Part shown: one piece after another, positions 6,491 through 14,035 of the stretch
Position numbering within the stretch: position 1 is the stretch's first letter
Layout of the letters: each line of letters starts with the position of its first letter
Origin: CAYSGL01 sp964520985
GTDB lineage: Bacteria; Pseudomonadota; Alphaproteobacteria; Micavibrionales; Micavibrionaceae
Direction: 5' to 3'
DNA: 20,045 bases
Assembly (NCBI GenBank): GCA_964520985.1
Contig: CAZFPB010000021.1
Coordinates: forward strand, 1 to 20,045
Translations under genes and position numbers: made by a program
Notes under the pieces: generated by a model
Seen by the model: the letters and a program-made list of their open reading frames with translations, nothing else
What the model was told of the DNA's origin: nothing
Database searches by the model: none

Positions 6491-7737
6491 CAAAGCTCCG
6501 TGATCGTGGCGTCCACGTCGATGGTCCAGCGCACGGTGTCGGTGTTGGCCGGCGTGACCTTGATCTTGACGTAGTTGTCCGTGGCCAGGTCGATGGTCAC
6601 GAGTGAGTTGAACGCGGCGTAGCTGGCGCCAACCCAGTCAGGCACAGACGTCAGCGGCAGCGCGTCTGGCTGATCCCAAGTCGACAGCCCGTCGATTTTC
6701 ACCATGTCGTTGTCCGCCTCGCATTGGACGTCGAGATGGAAGCGGAGGTTGGCACGGACCGTCGGGGTGCCGGTTTCGGTCGCATGGATCACGACGCCGA
6801 TAACAGCGGTCGTGTTGGCCTCCATGTAGACCGTGGCGAGCTCCTTGGCAGTCGCCGCGTTGTGCGTCACCGACTTGGTGATGTTCGCTTTGTAAACGTT
6901 GCTGCTCAGGCGAGTGATGAGCGCGCCATCTTGGGTGCGCAGGCGGGTGACGGAATAGCCCGACGCGTACGCTGGCGTTCCACTCTGGCCAACAACTTGC
7001 CCCTCCGCATTTAGGTTCACATAGACGACGGCCTGGTCGATTGCCTCTTGTACATTGCTGGCCCCGAGCGCTGAATTCGTGTCGTCCCAAGCGATGTCGG
7101 TAGCATCGAGGGCCGCAATCGCAGCGTCGCGTGCGCCCTTCGTATCTGCGTCCTGGTCATCGACCGGATCCAGCAGGTTGGTGATCCGGTCGCCGTCAGC
7201 GTTGTTGCCGTTGGCGAGGATGTTCCCGATGTTGGGCGGGGTTAGGCTGGTGAGGACGTTGGCGCTGTCCCAGACGGCGTATTGGCCGAGGGTGCCGGAG
7301 CCGGTGACAACGCCACCCACCACGCCGCCATTCAGAGCCTCATTGATGTCGTCCGTGATGCCGTGCGTGGCGTCGCGGTCCAGCTGCTCACCGACACAAA
7401 GCGGCAGCCTGCCCTGGTCGTTCAGCGACCCAACTACGCCATAGGTCTCTGCAGCCGCGTACCCGTTCGAGACTCGGCACTTGACCCGGAATGCGCGCCC
7501 AAGCCCGTCGCTCGGATCGGTCGGCATCGAGAACGAAGCCGTGGACCCAAGCGGCACGCCGCCAAGCGTGATCGTCGGAACGGTCTGGCCGCTCTTGCTG
7601 GTACCGACGATGGACCATTCGACCGCGCCAACGCCATCAATGGACGCCAGCGCCAGGTTGACAGTCGCCGCGTACGCCGCCTCGTGGCGGTTCGGGTTCG
7701 CGTCGCCGTTGACTGTGAATGCGGCTGAAAGTGGCAT
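6490..7737 (-). CDS. Tail fibre-like protein
   Basis: A 415-residue protein. Residues 1-105 look like an Ig-like beta domain (SAAFTVNGDANPNR, VEWSIVGTSKSG, RAFRVKCRVSNGYAAAETYG). Residues about 150-240 carry two signatures familiar from phage fibres: GNNADGDRITNLLDPVDDQDADTKGA, cf. the 'I.NL..P....DAATK' shaft motif, and SNVQEAIDQAVVYVN. Residues 255-415 are a C-terminal beta-rich domain that may bind receptor. It follows the 362-aa gene after a 76-base gap with only a weak GGAA ribosome site, and its stop overlaps the next start. It is probably a host-recognition or fibre-shaft component. Confidence 0.78.
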   Translation of the reverse strand: MPLSAAFTVNGDANPNRHEAAYAATVNLALASIDGVGAVEWSIVGTSKSGQTVPTITLGGVPLGSTASFSMPTDPSDGLGRAFRVKCRVSNGYAAAETYGVVGSLNDQGRLPLCVGEQLDRDATHGITDDINEALNGGVVGGVVTGSGTLGQYAVWDSANVLTSLTPPNIGNILANGNNADGDRITNLLDPVDDQDADTKGARDAAIAALDATDIAWDDTNSALGASNVQEAIDQAVVYVNLNAEGQVVGQSGTPAYASGYSVTRLRTQDGALITRLSSNVYKANITKSVTHNAATAKELATVYMEANTTAVIGVVIHATETGTPTVRANLRFHLDVQCEADNDMVKIDGLSTWDQPDALPLTSVPDWVGASYAAFNSLVTIDLATDNYVKIKVTPANTDTVRWTIDVDATITEL

Positions 7738-7813
7738 CAGATTCCGGGAATGGACAAAGCTCCGCCAGGCGCCGACGTGAGTGGCACCGGGAGCGTTTAG
7801 TGGGTGGCCGCGG

Positions 7814-8902
7814 TCAGCTTTCGGTGAAGCCGGCCTGCTGCATCAGTGTTGCCGCTGCGACGCTTTGGGTCGCGGGCACGATCGGAGAAAGCGCAGCTAG
7901 AGCGCGAAGGAACTCGCGGTGGACCACTAGGATCTTCGGCAATGGGCCGAGAGCGTTTGCGGTGTCCGGATCGGCGTGAACGTCCTCAGACACTCGGTGT
8001 TCCTCATACGCGCGCCACAAGTCGGCGATTGCTGCGTACGACTCAGCCAGTGACCCGCCACTCGTGAATAGCGGCATGTTGGTCCAGTCGACAGCGCTGT
8101 GATACGTGTCGGAGTTGGTCCCGCCGCCGTTGTCATTGGCGAAGTGGCGACGGACCTTCGATAGCAGTTCCGACACAACACGCGGCAACGTTTGCGGGGT
8201 AGGGTTGCCAGAGAACGCATCCGAGATTGCGTTGTCTGTGTCACCCGTGTTGTGAACCCCGCTCTGCGTGAGGTGGGTGCCGAACTTGTCGATGATGTCG
8301 TTCAGCGACGACGAAAGCGGTCCGGATGCGGAACTCGCCGTGACGCCATCCATGTCGGCGAGCGCGTCGATGACATCAGGGGTTGCCGCTGCCGAAGTCG
8401 CCCGCGGCGTCTGTGAACCCACGATGGTCGGCGTCAGTTCACCCTGGGCGTTGACCGTCGTGGCTCGGATCGTGTCGTCCCAGACCCATAGGACCAGCGT
8501 CGCTTTGTCCTGGCCGAAGCCGAGCGGACAGGTCATGCGCTGGCCGACGTACAGCACCAGGCTTGCTTCGGCGCCGACCTTGGTCTGCGACGGAGCGGCG
8601 TCCGGGTCGCCCTCGTAGGAGCCGCCGTAGTTCTCGGCCAGGAGCTGGTACTCCTGCGCGACGAAGCGGTAGGCGCCGCCCCTGTCGAAGGTGCCGTTCG
8701 TCCAGGCCGTGCCACCGTCGCCCTCGTAGACCTGGAGCCGCGACTGCTGGCTCTTGGTGAGATCGGCCTTGAGCTTGCTGCCGGCCGGGGCGTCCGTGCA
8801 CCACACGCGAACGTAGGTTGCGTCGGCGTCCTCCAGCGCAAACCGCACCGAAAGCGGGCGGTTAGGGGCTGGGTAGAGCGGCTCGGGAGTCAGGGTAGGC
8901 AT
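7814..8902 (-). CDS. Unrecognised 362-aa virion-region protein with three helix/His-Asp repeats
   Basis: Residues 1-160 are beta-rich with strands such as PLSVRFALEDADATYVRVWCTD and ATLVLWVWDDTIRATTV. Residues 198-320 hold three units of a helix followed by a His and a VH/YH-x3-D-x2-N signature: KFGTH then VHNTGDTDNA; KVRRHF then YHSAVDWTN; AYEEH then VHADPDTANA. The remaining C-terminal residues look helical. The ATG at 8902 is fixed by an in-frame TAA two codons upstream. No ribosome site is obvious. Because the genes beyond it read on the opposite strand, it begins a new minus-strand block of fibre genes. I do not know its function; similar His-Asp repeats occur in other phage structural proteins. 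Confidence 0.72.
   Translation of the reverse strand: MPTLTPEPLYPAPNRPLSVRFALEDADATYVRVWCTDAPAGSKLKADLTKSQQSRLQVYEGDGGTAWTNGTFDRGGAYRFVAQEYQLLAENYGGSYEGDPDAAPSQTKVGAEASLVLYVGQRMTCPLGFGQDKATLVLWVWDDTIRATTVNAQGELTPTIVGSQTPRATSAAATPDVIDALADMDGVTASSASGPLSSSLNDIIDKFGTHLTQSGVHNTGDTDNAISDAFSGNPTPQTLPRVVSELLSKVRRHFANDNGGGTNSDTYHSAVDWTNMPLFTSGGSLAESYAAIADLWRAYEEHRVSEDVHADPDTANALGPLPKILVVHREFLRALAALSPIVPATQSVAAATLMQQAGFTES
7946..8311 (-). repeat. Three degenerate protein repeats within the 362-aa gene
   Basis: Residues 198-319 comprise three units, each a helix, a His, and a VH or YH-x-x-x-D-x-x-N motif. Spacing varies (residues 210-225, 253-276, 302-316). The divergence is high enough that repeats are visible in protein only. 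Confidence 0.6.
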
Positions 8903-8957
8903 GCGTTATGTGCGATGCCCATTGACTGTCGGGCAGGAGCGCGCAGGCTGTGGCGCT

Positions 8958-9161
8958 ATGGCGGGGAAACAGGTAAGCTTGGTTGCCGCGATGGCCGTAG
9001 TGTCCGTGGTTGTCCTGGCGAGCGGCTGCGGGATGCTCTTGATGGACGGCAGGGCCAAGAACGCGGAACGAAATGCTAAGAATGCCGAGATGGCGCTAGA
9101 GCTGGAGAAGCTTCGGCATTTGCACACCTTGCCGGCTGACTCGACGGAGAGCCACAAATGA
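8958..9161 (+). CDS. Small lipoprotein (moron), 67 aa
   Basis: This gene lies on the strand opposite to the tail genes. From ATG 8958 the protein has a short basic N-terminus (MAGKQ), a hydrophobic stretch, and a lipobox LASGC with Cys at residue 24. Signal peptidase II cleavage and lipid attachment would leave a 44-residue mature protein, mostly one charged helix (AERNAKNAEMALELEKLRHL). An in-frame ATG at 8901 is rejected because it adds a cysteine-bearing non-signal segment and overlaps the divergent gene. The +2 residue is Gly, so outer-membrane sorting is likely in an enterobacterial-type system. The TGA overlaps the next ATG (ATGA). It could be a phage-exclusion factor or a lysis subunit; the role is unproven. 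Confidence 0.72.
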   Translation: MAGKQVSLVAAMAVVSVVVLASGCGMLLMDGRAKNAERNAKNAEMALELEKLRHLHTLPADSTESHK

Positions 9162-9709
9162 AATCGCGGACTATTGCTGGCGGATGGCTTGTTATTTGTG
9201 CGGCGCTCTTGAGCGCATGCGCAGCCGAAACCGAGACGCCCACGGCGGAGGCTGCAGTGCCGCTTGGCGCATCCGGCGCTCCGCAGACGGAGGGGCCGGA
9301 GCCGGCCCCGCCTGAGCCGCCTAAGTCTGAGCTTGGCGCAGCTCCTGAGTGTGAGGCTGAGATCAGCAACTGCACGGAGGCATGGAGCGAACTCCACCTC
9401 TGGGGCCTTCCGCCTCAGTCGTACATCCGCATGCGCGCCACGTTCAGTCTGGTGTGGGTCGTTGGCGGAGCTGGTGTTCAGCAAGAAAACGCAGAAGACG
9501 ACACCTACGATACCATCTGGACGCTGAAGAACGCCTCGACGACAGAGACGATTTTCGTTCTAACCGACTTCAACCTTGGGCGCGTGTGGCCTGAGCCTGA
9601 GAGCTGGAACGACTGGTGGATCGGTGATCTCAGTTTCTTGCCGACGACAGCTACGATCTGGCCGCAGCCTGATTTGACCCTGGTCGAACTGACTCCTCCG
9701 AATAACTAG
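9158..9709 (+). CDS. Lipoprotein (moron), 183 aa
   Basis: The second gene of the plus-strand pair. It has a signal peptide with lipobox LLSAC (Cys at residue 21), then a Pro/Glu/Ala-rich tether to about residue 58, then a folded domain with many aromatics (SELHLWGLPPQSYIRMRATF, TIWTLKNASTTETIF, WNDWWIGDLSF) that looks beta-structured. The +2 residue is Ala. It is translationally coupled to the first lipoprotein through ATGA. Its TAG overlaps the TAG of the convergent C1q-like gene at a shared CTAG. Phage-encoded surface lipoproteins often alter the lysogen's surface or block superinfection; this is inference. I do not recognise the C-terminal domain. Confidence 0.75.
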   Translation: MKSRTIAGGWLVICAALLSACAAETETPTAEAAVPLGASGAPQTEGPEPAPPEPPKSELGAAPECEAEISNCTEAWSELHLWGLPPQSYIRMRATFSLVWVVGGAGVQQENAEDDTYDTIWTLKNASTTETIFVLTDFNLGRVWPEPESWNDWWIGDLSFLPTTATIWPQPDLTLVELTPPNN

Positions 9710-10305
9710 GCGATCCGCACAATCACCAGGTTGCAAACAGCGTTGCCTACGCCATAGGAAACGGTCCCGGCAGAAGTTTGCGAGTAAACTGATAGTGCCT
9801 CGCTCGCTGGTGTCGCGATATGGATCAGCTTGCACACGCTAAAGAGAACCCGGTCGCCAGTATCGGTGCTAAACCGGTACGCAAGCGCGCTTCCTTGAAT
9901 AACGGCGTTTTTTCTAAGGCTCGCGCCAAAGGAAACCCCAGTGTTCGTGTCACTGCATGTCGCTTCGCCGGCAAGGTTGGCTAAGTAGTACCCAGCCTCA
10001 GGGACGACGGCTGTGTCGCTACTGAGTGTGTAGGAACTGTTCGAGTCTACATTCTCAGTGAGAGCCAGCTTGGTGTTTACTGCGATCGACGTTCCGGAGA
10101 ACGTGTACATCGCGCCGTGACGCGCAGCGATGATGGCAGCGATCTCAGTGTCGTGGTCATCCAGCCGGCTCTTGTTGTTGTGCGTGCGATTTGCCAGACG
10201 CTGGATCGCCAGGTCGCGCAACTGCGAAGCAACGGCCAATTCGCCGCCAACAGGCATCGCGATCGTCGCAGTAAACTCATCGACGTCGGTAAGGTTCTCT
10301 GACAT
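9706..10305 (-). CDS. C1q/TNF-like tail-tip protein
   Basis: A 199-residue protein. Residues 1-62 are helical (DLAIQRLANRTHNNKSRLDD), a probable trimerising or attachment segment. Residues 66-199 resemble a C1q/TNF-like jelly roll: a first strand, VPEAGYYLANLAGEA (the usual 'aG.Y.v' strand), SFGASLRKNAV, FSTDTGDRVLFSVCKLI (the 'l.aGD.v' strand), and a closing CNLVIVRIA. Such trimers form receptor-binding tips of phage fibres. The ATG directly abuts the TAA of the gp48-position gene. By hand count 60-base stretches at 9841, 9901 and 10021 are 55, 52 and 47% G+C, well below the 73% at 12601, suggesting separate origin. The fold call is from pattern only. Confidence 0.7.
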   Translation of the reverse strand: MSENLTDVDEFTATIAMPVGGELAVASQLRDLAIQRLANRTHNNKSRLDDHDTEIAAIIAARHGAMYTFSGTSIAVNTKLALTENVDSNSSYTLSSDTAVVPEAGYYLANLAGEATCSDTNTGVSFGASLRKNAVIQGSALAYRFSTDTGDRVLFSVCKLIHIATPASEALSVYSQTSAGTVSYGVGNAVCNLVIVRIA

Positions 10306-11502
10306 TTACGTGTTCCAGTCGAAGAGCTGGTCCCAGCGCGTCCCGTCGTCCCAATAGAACTCGTCCCAGACAACTCCGGTCGCATCCGGCAAACGCCACT
10401 GGGCCGTCACCCAAGCCGGCAACATGCGGTCGACAAGCTGGAACAACTGCACGTTCATCAGCTGCGAAAACTCGCCATTGGGCATGCCGCCAGGCTGTTG
10501 CGCGCGGATGATGACCTGCGCCCGGTCACTGAGCCACGCCCCGCCGCCGATGTCGTACCCAGACGGGCCCGGGTTGATGACGGGCCAGTAGGTGTTCGTG
10601 GACGGCGTTTCGAAGCCTTCGGGGTGCTGGAGCTCCAAGTCCAGGAATGCGTCGCCGATCAGGTCGCTGATGGCAGATCGGACGTTCTGGTAGGTCGGGG
10701 CCTGCGCTGCCCGGTAGTGAATCACACACCGTTGACGCAGCGACCAGCGCGGCTCACCTGGCCTACGCGGGACAGCCAAGACCAGCGACCAGTACTCGAG
10801 CGAGTCGTCAGCACGGACCGGCGTTGCCTGGTTCCGCAGCTTGTCGGGGAGCCGTGAGCCGATCGATGCCTGCATCCGCGCAATCGCCATGTTCTCGGCG
10901 TGCACCAGGCTGGTCGGCTTCGTTGTAAACGCGCTGCCCCGTTGTGCCTGCAGGTCTCGGTACCAAGCTGCGGCGTACGGAACCGGGTGCTCCGTGACGT
11001 CGTTTTCCTTGTTCAGGTCGCCGTCGTAGTCGCCAATCTGAGCCGGCTCGCCCCACGTCCCGTAGAAGGTGACCGTGAGCGTGCCGTCCGTCGCCACGTT
11101 GGACCCATTGACGATTGCGATGCTGGTGACGCGCCCAGGCGTTGCCGTGACGCCGGGCTTCAGGAGCGTCGACCCGTGCGCTGTCATGCGCGCCGAGCGG
11201 ACATTCCAGACCAGGCTCCTACCGTCGGCCGTCTCGATGCGGCCCGGGAAGGTGACCGTGAGCAGGCCAGTCCCGGAACTTGCGACCGTCGGCGCGTGCT
11301 CAACGCCGGACCCATTGCGTCCGAAGTAGTGCGTGACCGTGGCAACGCTAGCCGCAACGACAACCGTCATCGTCGCCAGCGGCAGCGTCCGGTTGATGGC
11401 CACAAGGTCCGCGCAGAACCGAGCGTGACCAGCTGCAGTCCAACCGGTCCGACTGTCACCACCGAGCTTCAGCGGCAGAAGCGTTGCGAGTGCTCCGAAC
11501 AT
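10306..11502 (-). CDS. Baseplate protein at gp48/gpI position, with N-terminal beta insertion
   Basis: A 398-residue protein in the position of Mu gp48 / P2 gpI, after the gpJ-like gene. The C-terminal half fits that class: residues 231-300 (SLEYWSLVLAVPRRPGE, WSLRQRCVIHYRAAQAPTY, VRSAISDLIGDAFLDLEL) match the 'wedge' layout of a helix-turn unit that processes an ordered list of residues, and 352-376 ends in LVDRMLPAWVTAQWRLPD. The N-terminal 210 residues are unusual: a helix (residues 18-40), a beta domain (45-150) and a DYDG helix (158-210) that all resemble parts of the preceding 182-aa protein. It starts in a TGATG overlap. A baseplate wedge or connector role is inferred from position and the C-terminal pattern. 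Confidence 0.62.
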   Translation of the reverse strand: MFGALATLLPLKLGGDSRTGWTAAGHARFCADLVAINRTLPLATMTVVVAASVATVTHYFGRNGSGVEHAPTVASSGTGLLTVTFPGRIETADGRSLVWNVRSARMTAHGSTLLKPGVTATPGRVTSIAIVNGSNVATDGTLTVTFYGTWGEPAQIGDYDGDLNKENDVTEHPVPYAAAWYRDLQAQRGSAFTTKPTSLVHAENMAIARMQASIGSRLPDKLRNQATPVRADDSLEYWSLVLAVPRRPGEPRWSLRQRCVIHYRAAQAPTYQNVRSAISDLIGDAFLDLELQHPEGFETPSTNTYWPVINPGPSGYDIGGGAWLSDRAQVIIRAQQPGGMPNGEFSQLMNVQLFQLVDRMLPAWVTAQWRLPDATGVVWDEFYWDDGTRWDQLFDWNT

Positions 11503-12050
11503 CAGGCGCCGCTGAGGGTCTTGAACGTGAAGCGCGCGTTGCTGACGGCGGAACCGGCGCTACTGAAAGCGCGCACACGGACCGTGGTGGCCGTGAGCTT
11601 GTCGACCGTGCAATAGCCGCCGGTGCTCACTGGATACGCCTCGGGGCATTGGAGTTCGAATGCGCCGGCCACACCGTACTCGTCCGTGTAGGACGACGCG
11701 AAAGTGAGCGTGATGTCGCCGTTGCCGTTGCGAGCGCCGGACGGGAAACCGCTGGGCGCCGAATCGCCGGCATACGACGTGTCGCGCTTGCCAGTTTGCA
11801 TGTAGGCGCGCACAACCGTCGGAGCTGCCGGCGCCGAGTCGCTGCAGAGGATCTCGAGCTCGCAGAACGGGGCCACGCGTGTGCACGCGGCAGCGTCCGC
11901 CATGGCGCGCGAGTACCCCTCGGCGCCGACGTCCGTGAGCGGGTCGATGACGCCCTGGCCAAGGTGGTTCTGCTTGTCCGCGTGCCCGTCGTAGTCCGTG
12001 AAGTCCACGGTACGCATCCAGGCCGGGTTTCCGTTGGGGACGACTGGCAT
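11502..12050 (-). CDS. Unrecognised baseplate-region protein sharing a domain with its neighbour
   Basis: A 182-residue protein with a short N-terminus, a DYDGHADKQN motif (residues 20-28), an alpha segment (GAEGYSRAMADAAACTRVAPF, 42-62) and a beta domain (66-180: VRAYMQTGKR, NGNGDITLTF, DEYGVAGAFELQ, TTVRVRAFSS, NARFTFKTL). The next gene contains the same elements in another order. It begins three bases after the gpJ-like stop and ends in a TGATG overlap, so it belongs to the baseplate operon. I do not recognise a named family; a structural role at the baseplate or fibre junction is likely. Confidence 0.7.
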   Translation of the reverse strand: MPVVPNGNPAWMRTVDFTDYDGHADKQNHLGQGVIDPLTDVGAEGYSRAMADAAACTRVAPFCELEILCSDSAPAAPTVVRAYMQTGKRDTSYAGDSAPSGFPSGARNGNGDITLTFASSYTDEYGVAGAFELQCPEAYPVSTGGYCTVDKLTATTVRVRAFSSAGSAVSNARFTFKTLSGA

Positions 12051-12053
12051 GGA

Positions 12054-13562
12054 TTACGTCGGGTAGATGGCGAACTTACGCGGGACGAGGATGTTGGGCG
12101 GGTCGTCAACGTCACTCGGGACAGTCGGCGTGGTCACCGCAGCGGAGCCGAAGCTGATGGCCGTGATCTCCGGGAAGGCTTGAGGTAGCCGCCCCAGGTT
12201 CACGGTCGTGATGGCCGCCGGGTCTTCATCGGTCACGTAGGGGTGGCGCTTGGCTCGCGGCAATCGGCCGGCGTCAGCGGTTTGCTCACCCGGACCGAGT
12301 TCCTCGAACATGTCGAGCCACTTCTCGGCGTAGCCGTCGAGGTTCTGAGCGGCAGGGCAAACGTAGTCGCCAACCTCGGGCGCGTCGCCGTCTTCGCTGA
12401 GCAGCGGCCGGTCGAGCGTCAGAACCCATGCGCCTGCAGAGCCGGACGACGACACTACGAGCGCCGTGTAGAACTTGCGATCGGCGATGCAGTACCAGGC
12501 AATGTTGGTCTGGCCGGCGACAGGTGCCGTCGCTGTTTCAGCGTCAACCGTGATGACGTCCGCGTTGGCGTTCACCGCGTCGATCGCAACAGTGTTCGCG
12601 TCGGCCGTCTCGAGAGTCGGCCACACGGTGGTGTCGGTCCAGCCGAGCCCGTTGCCGCCGGAGAGCGCCGAGTCGGGAATCGTCACCCGGATTGTGAAGT
12701 CCACTTCCTGGTCGACGGCGGCCTGAACGACGTTCTTGTCGCCGATCGGCACCTTCGACCAGATGGCCTGGCGAGCACGGTTCAGCACGGCGCTGGAGCA
12801 GGCTCGCGAAAAGTCCTTATTCTCTCGGTCGAACGGTCGAACTGCGATGACCTTTGCTGACGATGGACCACCGAGCGCCGGGTAGACGTAGCAGTCCTGG
12901 ACGCTGCCGATCTCGTCCAAGACGACTTGGCGGATGTACGCCCAGTTGCCACCCGACGGACGATTGCGGCGAGCGTTCAGGATGCGCTGGCGTTTGCGCT
13001 CGTCCGTCTCCGCGTCCGTGCCGCCACTGATAGGCGTGCCAGACGAGACGACAGCCTCGATGGCCACGTTCACAGGCGGGGCGACGAAACGGACCTTGGC
13101 GCCTGCCTTCAGGTTCGTCAGCGATCCAGTATCGATGGCTTCGACATTGATCTCGGCCCCGTTGGAAATGCCGACGTAGCTGCCGACAACTCGACCGCGG
13201 AGACCGTTCGGGTAGACGAACTGGGAGCCGTTGACGATGGTGGTCGGGCCGAGAATCTCCGGGACAATCTTGCCGGAGCCGCCGGAAGCGCTGACCTCTG
13301 GGAGCCCGTCCGCAATGCGAATGGTTTCCAGTGCCGGCCCAGTCGACGTCAGAACGTTCATGTCCGACGCCGCGATCTGGACGTTGCCAATCGAAAGCAG
13401 AGCCAGGTTGGAACAGGCCGTCCCGAGCAGGTACCAGTCAGAGCCAGGGGCTACCGGCGGCTCTTCGGTGATGCCGGTGTCGATTGCGCCAAGGCGGATG
13501 TCGCGCAGGAATTGCTCACGCAACTCTGCTTCGCCGCTGGGCGTGTAGATGATGGCAACCAT
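12054..13562 (-). CDS. Baseplate J-like protein (Mu gp47/P2 gpJ family)
   Basis: A 502-residue protein of the phage baseplate wedge. The family pattern is clear: an N-terminal helix region (GEAELREQFLRDIRLGA, GSDWYLLGTACSNLALLSIG), a 'T...G..L..I..A.GLP' step (residues 72-90), a middle beta domain (GSQFVYPNGLRGRVVGSYVG), the diagnostic ETDERKRQRILNARRNRPSG around residues 186-205, then GNWAYIRQVVLDEIGSVQDCYVYPA. The family is usually about 300-380 residues; here a C-terminal extension of roughly 130-150 residues containing DYVCPAAQ and PGEQTADAGRLP is present. It assembles with gp46- and gp48-class proteins around the tail tube. It starts in a TGATG overlap with the gp46-like gene. Confidence 0.88.
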   Translation of the reverse strand: MVAIIYTPSGEAELREQFLRDIRLGAIDTGITEEPPVAPGSDWYLLGTACSNLALLSIGNVQIAASDMNVLTSTGPALETIRIADGLPEVSASGGSGKIVPEILGPTTIVNGSQFVYPNGLRGRVVGSYVGISNGAEINVEAIDTGSLTNLKAGAKVRFVAPPVNVAIEAVVSSGTPISGGTDAETDERKRQRILNARRNRPSGGNWAYIRQVVLDEIGSVQDCYVYPALGGPSSAKVIAVRPFDRENKDFSRACSSAVLNRARQAIWSKVPIGDKNVVQAAVDQEVDFTIRVTIPDSALSGGNGLGWTDTTVWPTLETADANTVAIDAVNANADVITVDAETATAPVAGQTNIAWYCIADRKFYTALVVSSSGSAGAWVLTLDRPLLSEDGDAPEVGDYVCPAAQNLDGYAEKWLDMFEELGPGEQTADAGRLPRAKRHPYVTDEDPAAITTVNLGRLPQAFPEITAISFGSAAVTTPTVPSDVDDPPNILVPRKFAIYPT

Positions 13563-14032
13563 CAGATTGACGCTTCGTCCTCTTCACCAGTGGCGAGGTC
13601 GACGTAGGAGACGGTCAGGAGCACGCGACCAGGCGCGATCTTCTGGACCGCGATGTCTTGGATCTCGATGGCCGGCGCGTCCTCACGAGTCAGGTGAGCA
13701 AGTGCCACCCGAACCGCGTTGCGTGTCTCAGCTTCAAAGCGCGGGCCAATCTTGCTCGGTGGCTTGAAGCCGAAGCCGGGAGCAGACGTGGCCGACCCGC
13801 GAACCGTGAGCAGCGCCAAAAGCACACGCTGGCGAGCGGCTGGCATCTGCGCGTGTTGCGCCGTAGTCGGATCGATCTCCCAGTCTCGCGTGCGCGGGTT
13901 CAGGAAGCGGCTGCCGTTGCTTGGAGCAGGAGCGGCACCGGGCTCTGCTGGCGTTCCCAGGGCAAACGCAGCTGTACCAAACGGCGCCTCGGCAAAGCCA
14001 AGAGCCGGCGTTTCGATCGGGACTTCCGGCAT
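13562..14032 (-). CDS. Baseplate wedge protein, gp25/GPW-like (Mu gp46 class)
   Basis: A 156-residue protein matching the gp25/gpW-like lysozyme-fold baseplate family. Residues 1-40 are a Pro/Ala-rich leader; residues 43-60 (FLNPRTRDWEID) correspond to the conserved opening, 67-90 to QRVLLALLTVRGSATSAPGFGF (the 'R..I...L.T..GE....P..G' signature), and 105-156 to a helix and closing beta hairpin (AVRVALAHL, VLLTVSYVDLATGE). In contractile tails it forms the inner baseplate and nucleates sheath assembly. It follows the Leu-Pro repeat gene after a three-base gap and precedes the gpJ-like gene by TGATG overlap. Confidence 0.86.
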   Translation of the reverse strand: MPEVPIETPALGFAEAPFGTAAFALGTPAEPGAAPAPSNGSRFLNPRTRDWEIDPTTAQHAQMPAARQRVLLALLTVRGSATSAPGFGFKPPSKIGPRFEAETRNAVRVALAHLTREDAPAIEIQDIAVQKIAPGRVLLTVSYVDLATGEEDEASI

Positions 14033-14035
14033 GTG

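Noticed and set aside
8922..8950. TTGACT as a -35 promoter element for the lipoprotein pair
   Set aside because: The segment 17 bases downstream (AGGCTG) is not a -10 box, so no promoter is called.
8901..8957. Upstream ATG (8901) as start of the first lipoprotein
   Set aside because: It would add an unnatural N-terminal segment before the signal peptide and overlap the divergent gene; ATG 8958 gives a standard lipoprotein signal.
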